Assembly: GCA_020631315.1 (NCBI GenBank)
Contig: JAHDHM010000197.1
Span: forward strand, 1 to 6,934
DNA from: Acidimicrobiales bacterium
GTDB lineage: Bacteria > Actinomycetota > Acidimicrobiia > Acidimicrobiales > Poriferisodaliceae
Length of the DNA stretch: 6,934 bases
Direction: 5' to 3'
Shown: piece by piece, positions 1 through 6,564 of the stretch
Position numbering within the stretch: position 1 is the stretch's first letter
How the letters are laid out: each line of letters begins with the position of its first letter
Notes under the pieces: model-generated
Database searches by the model: none
What the model was told of the DNA's origin: nothing
The model's input: only the letters and a program-made list of their open reading frames with translations
Position numbers and translations under genes: made by a program

Positions 1-2
1 AG

Positions 3-254
3 GCCGTCTACACCGAGGTGATCGCAAACCCGTCCGGCGCCGTCGCCGACCTCGACTCGGCCCTGGGGGATGTGGTCGATCGTCACCGCCTGATGCGCGA
101 GAACCTGGTCGCCTCAGCCATGAGGCGAACCTATCAGTCCCCGAACTCCGTGCCCGGGCCGCCAGACCCGTGCGGTGGGAGCCTCACAGCGGCCGTTGAT
201 GTAGCTGGTGAGCTGTTCTGTTTTCGGTCTCGACTTCTCGGAGTCGTGCGTTGA
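3..254 (+). CDS. 3' end of an unidentified protein (5' truncated by window edge)
   Basis: The reading frame is open from the first bases of the window to a TGA at 252-254, giving about 83 residues, so this is the C-terminal part of a gene that starts upstream. A GTG at 18 could serve as a start, but the preceding codons are equally gene-like, so a truncated gene is more likely. Codons up to about 150 have strong G/C third positions and read as soluble helical protein (for example DRHRLMRENLVASAMRR). From about 150 onward codon bias weakens and the frame runs antisense over the end of the CBS-domain gene for 71 bp, so the last 25-30 residues may be a poorly conserved extension past an ancestral stop. 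I do not recognise the family. No signal peptide, membrane segment or catalytic motif is visible in this fragment. Confidence 0.5.
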   Translation, partial: AVYTEVIANPSGAVADLDSALGDVVDRHRLMRENLVASAMRRTYQSPNSVPGPPDPCGGSLTAAVDVAGELFCFRSRLLGVVR

Positions 255-534
255 CGATGTCGCCGATAGGCACGATGCCGACGAGTACGCCGTCCTTGGT
301 GGCGGGTAGGTGGCGGAAACGGTCCTCGGTCTTCGGCGACATGAGCTCGTCGGCCGAGGCGTCGGGTGCGCACGTTCGAACCGAACTCGTCATGATGCCG
401 CCGACCGCGCTGCCATCGGCCGAGACGACGAAGGCGCCGATGCCGTTCGAGGGGAGTGATTCGAGCACTGCCGACACGCTTGCGGTCGTCGCGACCGCAG
501 TGTCCTTGCGATGAAGGAGTTGACCGACCTTCAT
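184..534 (-). CDS. Short, degenerate CBS-domain protein (possible pseudogene)
   Basis: A 116-residue protein starting MKVGQLLHRKD, the usual opening of stand-alone CBS-pair proteins, which sense adenosine nucleotides or act as regulatory modules. The first CBS half is present to about residue 47 (NGIGAFVVSADGSAVGGI). The sequence then jumps straight to IMTSSVRTCAPDASADELM, which opens the second half and normally follows about 25 residues of helix and linker (an SERDxVRAL-like stretch). The second half ends RHLPATKDGVLVGIVPIGDIVNARL, a good CBS ending. Intact relatives are about 140 residues, so the gap looks like an in-frame deletion. The C-terminus also looks frameshifted: the expected ending QLTSYINGR lies in the +1 frame at 189-215. 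No good Shine-Dalgarno precedes the ATG. The family call is secure; whether the protein still folds or binds nucleotide is doubtful. It is divergent from the Coq4-like gene and overlaps the preceding gene tail to tail. Confidence 0.75.
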   Translation of the reverse strand: MKVGQLLHRKDTAVATTASVSAVLESLPSNGIGAFVVSADGSAVGGIMTSSVRTCAPDASADELMSPKTEDRFRHLPATKDGVLVGIVPIGDIVNARLREVETENRTAHQLHQRPL

Positions 535-629
535 GTGCCCACAGAGCTAGGCGCCACAGCTGCTCGTCAGCGCTCAGGTCGGCGCGGTGGGGGCGCTCGC
601 GCCGTCAGGGGCGACTCAGTCGTCGATAG

Positions 630-643
630 TTGAACGTGTTCAA
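630..643. promoter_or_regulatory. Palindromic operator, TetR-family type (KstR-like motif)
   Basis: TTGAACGTGTTCAA is an inverted repeat with perfect 6-bp arms (TTGAAC/GTTCAA) around a 2-bp centre. It covers the -35 element of the promoter, so a bound repressor would block RNA polymerase. It fits the TnnAACnnGTTnnA pattern reported for KstR, the TetR-family repressor of sterol and lipid catabolism genes in mycobacteria. That pattern is loose and other TetR proteins could use it. No regulator gene is encoded in the window. Confidence 0.5.
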
Positions 644-658
644 TTAATTCGGTATGGT
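630..658 (+). promoter_or_regulatory. Probable leaderless promoter of the Coq4-family gene
   Basis: A -35-like TTGAAC at 630-635 and a -10-like TATGGT at 653-658 are separated by exactly 17 bp. A start point 6-7 bases past the -10 falls on the ATG at 665, so transcription would begin at or next to the start codon. No Shine-Dalgarno sequence lies before that ATG, which agrees with a leaderless mRNA, a common actinobacterial arrangement. The local A/T richness (CAATTAATT) stands out in this GC-rich window. Inferred from sequence only. Confidence 0.55.
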
Positions 659-670
659 CATTCCATGACC
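656..670. repeat. Inverted repeat across the start codon of the Coq4-family gene
   Basis: GGTCATTCCATGACC has perfect 6-bp arms (GGTCAT/ATGACC) and a 3-base centre. The right arm contains the ATG at 665. If the message is leaderless, only the right arm is transcribed, so this would act as a DNA site (a second operator) and not as an RNA hairpin. It may be chance. Confidence 0.3.
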
Positions 671-1396
671 GACACCGTTGCCATGAAGCCACCGATCGTC
701 GACCGCGACTTCGTCGAGAAGTTCTTCTGGGCGGTGGACCGCCCGATGGAGTACTCCGTGTACCGGCTGCTGCCGCACTGGTGGCAGGCCGCACCACAGC
801 ACGCCATCGACGGCTACGCCGCGCAGCTGGCGAACCTCGAGGGCTCGGAGGAGTTCCTCCGTCAGCGCTTCATCGCCGACACCCTCACTCTCGACAGCCT
901 CGCCGACTGCGCAGAAGGCACTCTCGGAGCGGCCTACCGGTCGTTCATCCTCGACCACGGTCTCGATGCCAACCTGCTCGTGAACTACAAGGACGCCCAC
1001 GCGCAGATGGTCGCCGACGGCGTGTTCGACCGTGTGCCCGACGACCTCGGCTACGTCAGCATCCGGCTCAGCCAGATCCACGACTTCGCCCACACCATCG
1101 CCGGCTTCACGCCCGACCCCGTCGGCGAGATCAAGATGGCCGCCTTCCACCTCGCACAGCTGCGGTTCCCGTACCACTCGCTGCGCCTGGCCGTGGTCTC
1201 TGCGCACGCTGCGTTCGTGACGCCCGGCTTCATGGAGCCCGTCTTCGACGCCATCTCCATCGGATGGCTCATGGGCCGTCGGGCCAAGAACCTGCACTTC
1301 ACCCGCTGGGAAGACGAGATCAACACCCCGCTGCAGGACATCCGCGACCGTCTCGGCATCGACCGTTCGATCGACACCGACGTGAGCGTCGCCTGA
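665..1396 (+). CDS. Coq4-family protein
   Basis: A 243-residue protein of the COQ4 family. The diagnostic metal-binding motif HDxxH-x11-E is complete: H139, D140, H143 and E155 in HDFAHTIAGFTPDPVGE. The segment EGTLGAAYRSFILDHGLDANLL is also typical of the family, as is the total length (mitochondrial COQ4 is only slightly longer with its targeting peptide). In eukaryotes COQ4 belongs to the coenzyme Q assembly and is linked to a C1 modification step of the ring. Actinobacteria generally use menaquinone, so the substrate here is unknown, and I give no coq4 symbol. The ATG at 665 was chosen because it sits at the predicted transcription start of a well-spaced promoter. An in-frame GTG at 587 would place the promoter inside the gene, and ATG 683 is possible but less well placed. 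No signal peptide or clear membrane helix is seen. It is transcribed divergently from the CBS gene and upstream of the HD-GYP gene. Confidence 0.85.
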   Translation: MTDTVAMKPPIVDRDFVEKFFWAVDRPMEYSVYRLLPHWWQAAPQHAIDGYAAQLANLEGSEEFLRQRFIADTLTLDSLADCAEGTLGAAYRSFILDHGLDANLLVNYKDAHAQMVADGVFDRVPDDLGYVSIRLSQIHDFAHTIAGFTPDPVGEIKMAAFHLAQLRFPYHSLRLAVVSAHAAFVTPGFMEPVFDAISIGWLMGRRAKNLHFTRWEDEINTPLQDIRDRLGIDRSIDTDVSVA

Positions 1397-1407
1397 AGCT
1401 GCGCGCC

Positions 1408-1421
1408 GCCGCGTGAGCGGC
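1408..1421 (+). terminator. Weak hairpin after the Coq4-family gene
   Basis: GCCGC-GTGA-GCGGC forms a 5-bp GC stem with a 4-base loop starting 12 bases after the stop codon. There is no T tract after it, so it is at best a weak or Rho-assisted terminator. The remaining sequence to 1473 shows no convincing promoter, so read-through into the HD-GYP gene is possible. Confidence 0.2.
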
Positions 1422-1473
1422 TCGTCGCATATTCGGCCTTGCGGAGCTGCAGTCTGAGCGACAGCTTGCCGAT

Positions 1474-1477
1474 GAGG
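1474..1477 (+). promoter_or_regulatory. Ribosome binding site of the HD-GYP gene
   Basis: GAGG at 1474-1477 precedes the ATG at 1483 by 5 bases, inside the purine run GAGGGGGGA. This supports ATG 1483 as the start. The next in-frame ATG (residue 60) would remove the first membrane helix. Confidence 0.55.
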
Positions 1478-1482
1478 GGGGA

Positions 1483-4400
1483 ATGCGGACGGCGTCGGGA
1501 CCCACCCAGACGACAGATGGGTCCACAACCGAACATCGATGGTCCGGGCGCCCGCGCCTCGCCCGTCTGGTACGCGTCGCCATCTCCGTCGCGCCGCTGC
1601 TGATCTCGCTCTCGTTCACCCTCGTCGTCAGCCGAGTGCTGCCTCCAGCCACGCTCGGCATGAACCGGTGGCTCTGGTGGATCGGCCTCGTGGCCATCAC
1701 GACGCTCGTGATGGCAAGAGCCGACCGGATCGTCCGGCGACTGGCTCCGCTGTCGACGCTGCTGCAACTGTCACTGGTGTTCCCCGACGAGACCCCGGAT
1801 CGCTACAAGGCGGCGATGCGATCGTTCTCGACGCGTCGAGTGCAGCAGCGGATCGACATGGTGCGATCCGCCGGCTTCACGCTCAACCCCAACGAGTCTC
1901 GATCGCAGACCATGCTCGACCTCGTTGCGATGCTGAGCGAACACGACCGACTCACCCGTGGTCATTCTGAGCGTGTACGGGGATACGCAACGGTGATCGG
2001 GCAGGAGCTCGGGTTGAGCGAGCGCGATCTCGACATGTTGCAGTGGGCCGCGCTACTGCATGACATCGGCAAGCTCACGGTGCCATCCCAGATTCTGAAC
2101 AAGGACGGGAAACCCGACGAGCGCGAGTGGAAGATCCTCCAAGGGCACCCGGCAGCAGGGATGCCCTTCGCTGCTCCGGTCATCGAGTGGCTGGGGGCGT
2201 GGTCCTCGGCCATCGGTCAGCACCACGAACGGTGGGACGGCGGCGGCTACCCCGACGGCATCGCCGGCGAAGCGATCCCACTCCCGGCGCGCATCATGGC
2301 CGTCGCTGACGCGTACGACGTGATGACCTCGTCGCGGTCCTACAAGAAGGCCTTTCCGGCCGAGGTGGCACGGCAGGAGATCGCCGCCGGCGCCGGGTCA
2401 CAGTTCTGTCCCACGGTGGCTCGTGCCTTCCTGGCCATCCCCACCTCCCGGCTCAAAGCCATCGCGGGACCGTTGTCGTGGTTGAGCAGTCTCCCTGGTG
2501 TGCGCAACGTGCCGGTCGCCGAAGTGGTCGGTACCTCAGCGACCGCAGTCAGTTCGGTGACCGCCGCCGCAGTGGTCAGTGTGACCGCGATCCCTTCGCT
2601 CGCTCCGCTTCCGGCAGCGGCAGAACCTGCGCCAACCAGCGCGACGGTGATCGAAGAACCGACGACCACCACCGCAGTACCGCCGGACTCCGCTGTCGTG
2701 GTGCCGTCGGTGCAGGCGATCACCACTTCGCTCCCGGTCGAGGCGGCGCCGCCGACCACCGCTGTGGCGAAGGCGACGCCGCCCTCACCGTCGACGACCC
2801 GCAAGGCACCGCCGTCGAGCGCCGCATCGTCATCGAGCACGACCACCACGTCGACCACGACCACCAGGTCGACCACGACCACGACCACGACCACCACCAC
2901 CCCGACCACGACCACGACGACGACCACGACCACGACGACGACCGCGCCGCCCGCTGCGCCGGTGATCGGCTCGAATCAGCTGTTCGCCGTGTCCGAAGCA
3001 GCGGAGGTCGGCAGCGCCGTCGGGCGTGTCAGTGCGAGCGACGGGGACTCACCGATCACCGGTTTCGACATCATCGACGGCAACGGCGACGGCGTCTTCG
3101 CCATCGACTCATCGGGCAACCTCACCATCGCCGACGACACGAATCTCGACTTCGAGACGACCGATGAATACTCGCTGACGGTCACGGCCACCGACGGTGC
3201 CACCACCTCCGAGGCTGCGCTTGTGGGCGTCGTCATCATCAACGCAGTCGAACCGGCTGCCGATGCCGGAGGCCCGTACACGATCGACGAGGGCGAAGCG
3301 CTCGTGCTCGACGCATCGGACTCGACCGGATCACCCACAACCTGGAACTGGGACCTCGACGGCGACGGCGAACACGACGACGCCTCCGGCATGAACCCGA
3401 CACTGAGCTGGGCGGCGCTGGTCGGACTCGGGATCGACGACGATGGCCTGTTCCCGATCTCCGTCGAGGTCGATGGCGGCGAGGATGTCGCCACGGCGTC
3501 CCTGAACGTTCGCAATGTGGCGCCGATGCTCTCGGTGACAGGGCCGTCTACGGCGAGCCTCGGGGTTCCCTACACACTCGACCTCGCTTCGGTCGACCCC
3601 GGCGACGACACCATCACGAGCTGGACCATCAACTGGGGCGACGGCACGATCGAGCAGATCGCAGGAAACCCGTCCTCCGTGACCCACGTGTACACACAAC
3701 AGGGCTTCACGTTCGCTGTGCTCGCCTCGGCGACGGATGAGGACGGCACCGTCCAACAGAACGAGCTCCTCGTCCCCAGCTTCGTCGGCGACAACGTGTA
3801 CCGGTTCGCCGCCACGACCGGAGCCTTCGTCCAGCAGTTCGCCGCAGCCGACGATGCAATCGAGGCGTTGGTCGGTCCCGACGGGAGGCTGTACGTCAGC
3901 GGTGACCAGTCCAGTGACGTGCGCAGATACGACGCGGAGACCGGAGCGTTCATCGACGTGTTCGTCGCAGCTGGCAGTGGCGGACTCGCCCGTGCCGAAG
4001 GCATGGCCTTCGGTCCCGACGGCAACCTCTACGTCGCCAACTGGGCCGGCGCCAACGTCCTGCGCTACGACGGGTCCACAGGCGCGTTCATCGACGTCTT
4101 CACGGCTGGATCACTCGACGGACCCTACGACCTCGTCTTCGGGCCTGACTCCAACCTCTACGTCTCGAGCTACAACGCGAGCTCCGTGAGTCGCTTCAAC
4201 GGCGCGACCGGCGCGTTCATCGACGTGTTCGTCGCTGCGGGAAGCGGTGGTCTGACCACGCCGGAGCAGATGGCGTTCGGGCCGGACGGTGCGCTCTACG
4301 TGACGAGCTTCGGCAGCGACGAGGTGCTCCGCTACGACGGAACGACCGGCGCGTTCATCGACGTGTTCGTCGCTGCGGGAGGCACAGCGGGCCTGCAGCA

Positions 4401-4590
4401 GCCGACGGGACTCGCGTTCGGACCGGATGGCAGCTTGTACGTGGCGGACTACGTGACCCATCGAGTCCTGCGATTCGACGCAGCGACCGGCTCGTTCATC
4501 GATGTGCACGTCGAAGCGGGCGTGGGCGGCTTCCACAACCCGGCACTGATGACGTTCTTGCCGGAACACCAGATCACCGTCGGTCCGTAG
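1483..4590 (+). CDS. Membrane HD-GYP c-di-GMP phosphodiesterase with cadherin/PKD/beta-propeller ectodomain
   Basis: A 1035-residue multidomain protein. After an Arg-rich N-terminus come two membrane helices (about 32-50 and 63-78) followed by a basic stretch (RADRIVRR), which places the next part in the cytoplasm. The HD-GYP domain (about 140-305) hydrolyses cyclic di-GMP and looks catalytically complete: H161 (GHSERVR), H193-D194 in HDIGK, H222 (GHP), HHE at 247-249, DGGGYP at 252-257 and DAYDVMTS at 276-283. A weakly hydrophobic segment (about 348-370) probably crosses the membrane again. It is followed by an Ala/Pro/Ser/Thr linker ending in a nearly pure threonine run (453-487). The likely exterior part has a cadherin-like domain (493-590, with SASDGD, LDFE and TATDG), a PKD-like domain (592-680, [18 protein letters not shown] and DLDGDG), a second PKD-like domain (681-766, INWGDG, VTHVYT) and six NHL/SMP-30-like blades (767-1030). 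No sortase motif is present. The third membrane pass is the least certain element. Ligand and partners are unknown. Confidence 0.88.
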   Translation: MRTASGPTQTTDGSTTEHRWSGRPRLARLVRVAISVAPLLISLSFTLVVSRVLPPATLGMNRWLWWIGLVAITTLVMARADRIVRRLAPLSTLLQLSLVFPDETPDRYKAAMRSFSTRRVQQRIDMVRSAGFTLNPNESRSQTMLDLVAMLSEHDRLTRGHSERVRGYATVIGQELGLSERDLDMLQWAALLHDIGKLTVPSQILNKDGKPDEREWKILQGHPAAGMPFAAPVIEWLGAWSSAIGQHHERWDGGGYPDGIAGEAIPLPARIMAVADAYDVMTSSRSYKKAFPAEVARQEIAAGAGSQFCPTVARAFLAIPTSRLKAIAGPLSWLSSLPGVRNVPVAEVVGTSATAVSSVTAAAVVSVTAIPSLAPLPAAAEPAPTSATVIEEPTTTTAVPPDSAVVVPSVQAITTSLPVEAAPPTTAVAKATPPSPSTTRKAPPSSAASSSSTTTTSTTTTRSTTTTTTTTTTPTTTTTTTTTTTTTAPPAAPVIGSNQLFAVSEAAEVGSAVGRVSASDGDSPITGFDIIDGNGDGVFAIDSSGNLTIADDTNLDFETTDEYSLTVTATDGATTSEAALVGVVIINAVEPAADAGGPYTIDEGEALVLDASDSTGSPTTWNWDLDGDGEHDDASGMNPTLSWAALVGLGIDDDGLFPISVEVDGGEDVATASLNVRNVAPMLSVTGPSTASLGVPYTLDLASVDPGDDTITSWTINWGDGTIEQIAGNPSSVTHVYTQQGFTFAVLASATDEDGTVQQNELLVPSFVGDNVYRFAATTGAFVQQFAAADDAIEALVGPDGRLYVSGDQSSDVRRYDAETGAFIDVFVAAGSGGLARAEGMAFGPDGNLYVANWAGANVLRYDGSTGAFIDVFTAGSLDGPYDLVFGPDSNLYVSSYNASSVSRFNGATGAFIDVFVAAGSGGLTTPEQMAFGPDGALYVTSFGSDEVLRYDGTTGAFIDVFVAAGGTAGLQQPTGLAFGPDGSLYVADYVTHRVLRFDAATGSFIDVHVEAGVGGFHNPALMTFLPEHQITVGP
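2839..2943 (+). repeat. ACG/ACC low-complexity tract encoding the threonine linker
   Basis: About 105 bp made almost wholly of ACG and ACC codons with a few TCG, AGG and CCG, encoding residues 453-487 of the HD-GYP protein, nearly all threonine. The unit is a triplet, so slippage would change linker length without breaking the frame. Such tracts in secreted actinobacterial proteins typically form extended, possibly glycosylated stalks that carry surface domains away from the membrane. Confidence 0.8.
3781..4563 (+). repeat. Six tandem propeller-blade repeats
   Basis: Six protein repeats of 41-47 residues share the pattern V-x-R-[YF]-x3-TGAFIDVF ... FGPDGxLYV. The TG positions fall at nucleotides 3817, 3940, 4078, 4207, 4345 and 4486. 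A 38-bp stretch is identical at 4205-4242 and 4343-4380 (period 138 bp), and its 23-bp core also occurs in the second blade from 3946. The first blade is divergent and the last lacks the PDGxLYV strand, as expected where the ring closes. Synonymous identity at DNA level points to recent duplication or gene conversion. Confidence 0.8.
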
Positions 4591-4610
4591 AGCCAGCCGG
4601 GCGAGCGGCC

Positions 4611-6407
4611 TCAGCGTCCCCTGGTCGCCGCGGCGATGGCCTCGATGTCGACCTTCGGTGTGCGGTCCATGGTGAGGAGGCCGTTGACCTCCTGGTACGT
4701 GTCGGTGAGCTGAGTCCAGCAGCCACCCGCCAACGCCGTCGACTGGTGAACCACCGTCCACAGCTCCCGGTAACGGCGCAACAGTTCGTCGGAGGTGCCG
4801 GCGTCGTCGTAGCCCCAGTTGGCTGCGCCGAACCGCTCGCCGCCTCCGGTGTCGGTGGCCAATGCGATGCCGCCGAACTCCGAGAGGACGACCGCCCGGC
4901 CTCCGGCACTGCGCTGATCGAGGTCGGCGGTCTTGCCGTCGGGCCGTCGACGGGTGAGCACGGCGGCAACCGATGCACCGTCACCCCATCGTTGCATGAG
5001 CACGGCTGGGTCCTGGTCGTAGTCGTGGATGCCGACGAGATCGCCGCCCACCGTCTCCCACCCGTCGTTGGCTGAGACCGGCCGTGTGCCGTCGAGCGCG
5101 ACGGTCGCATCGCGCAGTGCCGTGATGAGCGCTCGCTGCTGCGCATCGCGCTCGCACGCCGGCACACCCCACGACTCGTTGAGCGGGACCCACGCGATGA
5201 CGCTCGGATGGTTGCGATGCGCCTCGACGACGTCGACCCACTCGGACAGCAACGTCGCGGCGGTTCGGGGGCCGGGCTCGTACGCGCTCGGCATCTCGAC
5301 CCAGGTGAGCAGGCCGAGTTGGTCGGCGAGCGCGAAGTAGCGGACGTCCTCCACCTTCTGGTGCTTGCGGGCACCGTTGAAGCCGAGCTGCTTGGTGAGC
5401 TCGATGTCGCGACGCAGCGCCTCGACATCGGGAGGGGTCGCGCCGGTGTCGGGCCAGTAGCCCTGATCGAGCACGAGCCGCAGCGGATACGGCCGGCCGT
5501 TCAGCCGAAGCTGGCCGTCGCTCACGTCGACGCTGCGCAGCGCCGTGTACGACGACACGCGATCGAGTTCGCGGTCCGCGGTGAGGATCAGTTCGGCGTC
5601 GATCAGGGTCGGGGACGCCGGCCACCACACGAGCGAGAAGCGGTCATCGAAGCCGCCATCGCCGAGCGGGAACGTCCTCACGACCGTCGTGTCGGTGACG
5701 GTGATGGCGTCGTCCACGAGCAGCTGGCCTCGGGCCTCCAGCCGAACACCGAGCCGAAGGTCGGTGGGTCGCGGGCCGGCGACGGTCGCCCGCATCGTCA
5801 CCGACATGGCGTCGATGTCGGCGCTCCACGCGACGTCGGTGAGGCGGGTGGCCGGAACGCGCTCGGCCCACACGGTCTTCCAGATCCCTGTCGTGGGCGG
5901 GTACCAGATGGCGTGGGGGACGGCGTTCCAGTCCTGCTTGCCTCGTGGCACTTCGAGGTCGAGCGGGTCGTCGACGGCACGCACCACGAGGTGTGCGTCG
6001 GGTCCGAGGTGGTCGGTGACATCGGCCGAGAAGGTCGTGTACCCGCCGACATGGTGGGCGACGTGATGGGAGCCGTCCCCGTTGGTGATCCAGACGTCAG
6101 CGATCCGATCGACACCACCGAAGTGCACGAGCACGCGGTCATCAGCGGTGGGTGCGTCGAGGTCGAGCCGGCGGCGATACCAGCAGGCACGAACGAAGGC
6201 GCCCTGGAGCACGTCGGGTCCGATGCCCGACGCCGGCGTCTCTGGGGCGTACGGGACGGTGATGGTGGCGTCGAACTCGACGTCACCAGGCTGCCGCGAG
6301 GCTGCGTCCGCATCGAGGTGGAAGTCCCACTCACCATCGAGGCTCACCCAATCTCGCTGGAGGAACGGCTGGGGGTGGTGCACGTCGACGGTCATCTCGC
6401 CGTCCAT
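4611..6407 (-). CDS. Glycoside hydrolase family 2 protein (beta-galactosidase/beta-glucuronidase-like)
   Basis: A 598-residue GH2 enzyme that would cleave a terminal beta-linked sugar with retention of configuration. It has the usual three-part core: a jelly-roll sugar-binding domain (about 10-185, with SLDGEWDF and ending GIWKTVWAE, G174-W176), an immunoglobulin-like domain (about 186-290), and a TIM barrel (about 291-598) opening with LRLNGRPYPLRLVLDQGYWPD. The acid/base is E411 in LNESWG and the nucleophile is E510 in VLSEFGG, so it looks active. It lacks the extra C-terminal domains of LacZ and is closer in length to beta-glucuronidases. The substrate cannot be told from sequence. There is no signal peptide, so it is probably cytoplasmic and would act on imported oligosaccharides. 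ATG 6407 is used; ATG 6395 (M5), preceded by GGCGAG, is an equally reasonable start. No transporter or regulator gene lies next to it. It ends 20 bp from the convergent HD-GYP gene. Confidence 0.9.
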   Translation of the reverse strand: MDGEMTVDVHHPQPFLQRDWVSLDGEWDFHLDADAASRQPGDVEFDATITVPYAPETPASGIGPDVLQGAFVRACWYRRRLDLDAPTADDRVLVHFGGVDRIADVWITNGDGSHHVAHHVGGYTTFSADVTDHLGPDAHLVVRAVDDPLDLEVPRGKQDWNAVPHAIWYPPTTGIWKTVWAERVPATRLTDVAWSADIDAMSVTMRATVAGPRPTDLRLGVRLEARGQLLVDDAITVTDTTVVRTFPLGDGGFDDRFSLVWWPASPTLIDAELILTADRELDRVSSYTALRSVDVSDGQLRLNGRPYPLRLVLDQGYWPDTGATPPDVEALRRDIELTKQLGFNGARKHQKVEDVRYFALADQLGLLTWVEMPSAYEPGPRTAATLLSEWVDVVEAHRNHPSVIAWVPLNESWGVPACERDAQQRALITALRDATVALDGTRPVSANDGWETVGGDLVGIHDYDQDPAVLMQRWGDGASVAAVLTRRRPDGKTADLDQRSAGGRAVVLSEFGGIALATDTGGGERFGAANWGYDDAGTSDELLRRYRELWTVVHQSTALAGGCWTQLTDTYQEVNGLLTMDRTPKVDIEAIAAATRGR

Positions 6408-6430
6408 CAGAGCACGATCTGCCTTCAGAG

Positions 6431-6443
6431 CGAAGACGCTTCG
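6431..6443. promoter_or_regulatory. Short inverted repeat between the GH2 and antitoxin starts
   Basis: CGAAG-ACG-CTTCG has perfect 5-bp arms and lies in the 74-bp divergent region between the GH2 start (6407) and the antitoxin start (6482). It could be an operator for either gene. No clear -35/-10 pair was found on either strand here. Confidence 0.25.
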
Positions 6444-6470
6444 GTTGCCGCCGGATGTTCCTACCCTGGC

Positions 6471-6474
6471 AGGA
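6471..6474 (+). promoter_or_regulatory. Ribosome binding site of the antitoxin remnant
   Basis: AGGA at 6471-6474 lies 7 bases before ATG 6482, good Shine-Dalgarno spacing. It supports 6482, not the upstream in-frame ATG at 6455, as the original antitoxin start. Confidence 0.5.
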
Positions 6475-6564
6475 TTCAGCGATGGCTGTCACCAAGTGGT
6501 CGGTGAGCGTTGACGAGGAGTTCGGCGAGGTCCCGCCGAACGTCGTCGAACAGGTCGACGGTTC

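Noticed and set aside
592..603. GC-rich inverted repeat GGCGCTCGCGCC in the CBS/Coq4 intergenic region
   Set aside because: With a 2-base centre it cannot form a good hairpin, it has no T tract, and such short GC palindromes are common by chance at this base composition.
644..1528. 294-codon minus-strand open frame opposite the Coq4-family gene
   Set aside because: It is the antisense shadow of a gene with a clear family motif. Its translation is Val/Gly/Asp/Glu-rich with no recognisable domain, as expected from high-GC complement frames.
2340..2933. Minus-strand frame rich in valine runs
   Set aside because: The valine runs are the complement of the ACG/ACC threonine tract of the HD-GYP gene, and no start or domain supports it.
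3781..4563. Regularly spaced repeats that might suggest a CRISPR-like array
   Set aside because: The period (123-141 bp) is an in-frame multiple of three encoding propeller blades, and the spacers are themselves conserved protein repeats.
4540..4590. Possible cell-wall sorting signal at the end of the HD-GYP protein (FLPEHQ)
   Set aside because: There is no LPxTG-type motif, no following hydrophobic helix and no basic tail. Anchoring is better explained by the N-terminal and central membrane segments.
6455..6481. Upstream ATG at 6455 as the start of the antitoxin remnant
   Set aside because: The added residues (MFLPWQDSA) do not resemble antitoxin starts, and ATG 6482 has an AGGA ribosome binding site 7 bases before it.
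5208..6506. 432-codon plus-strand frame across the GH2 gene
   Set aside because: It is antisense to a GH2 gene whose two catalytic glutamates and domain signatures are intact, and its own translation has low-complexity, non-protein-like composition.
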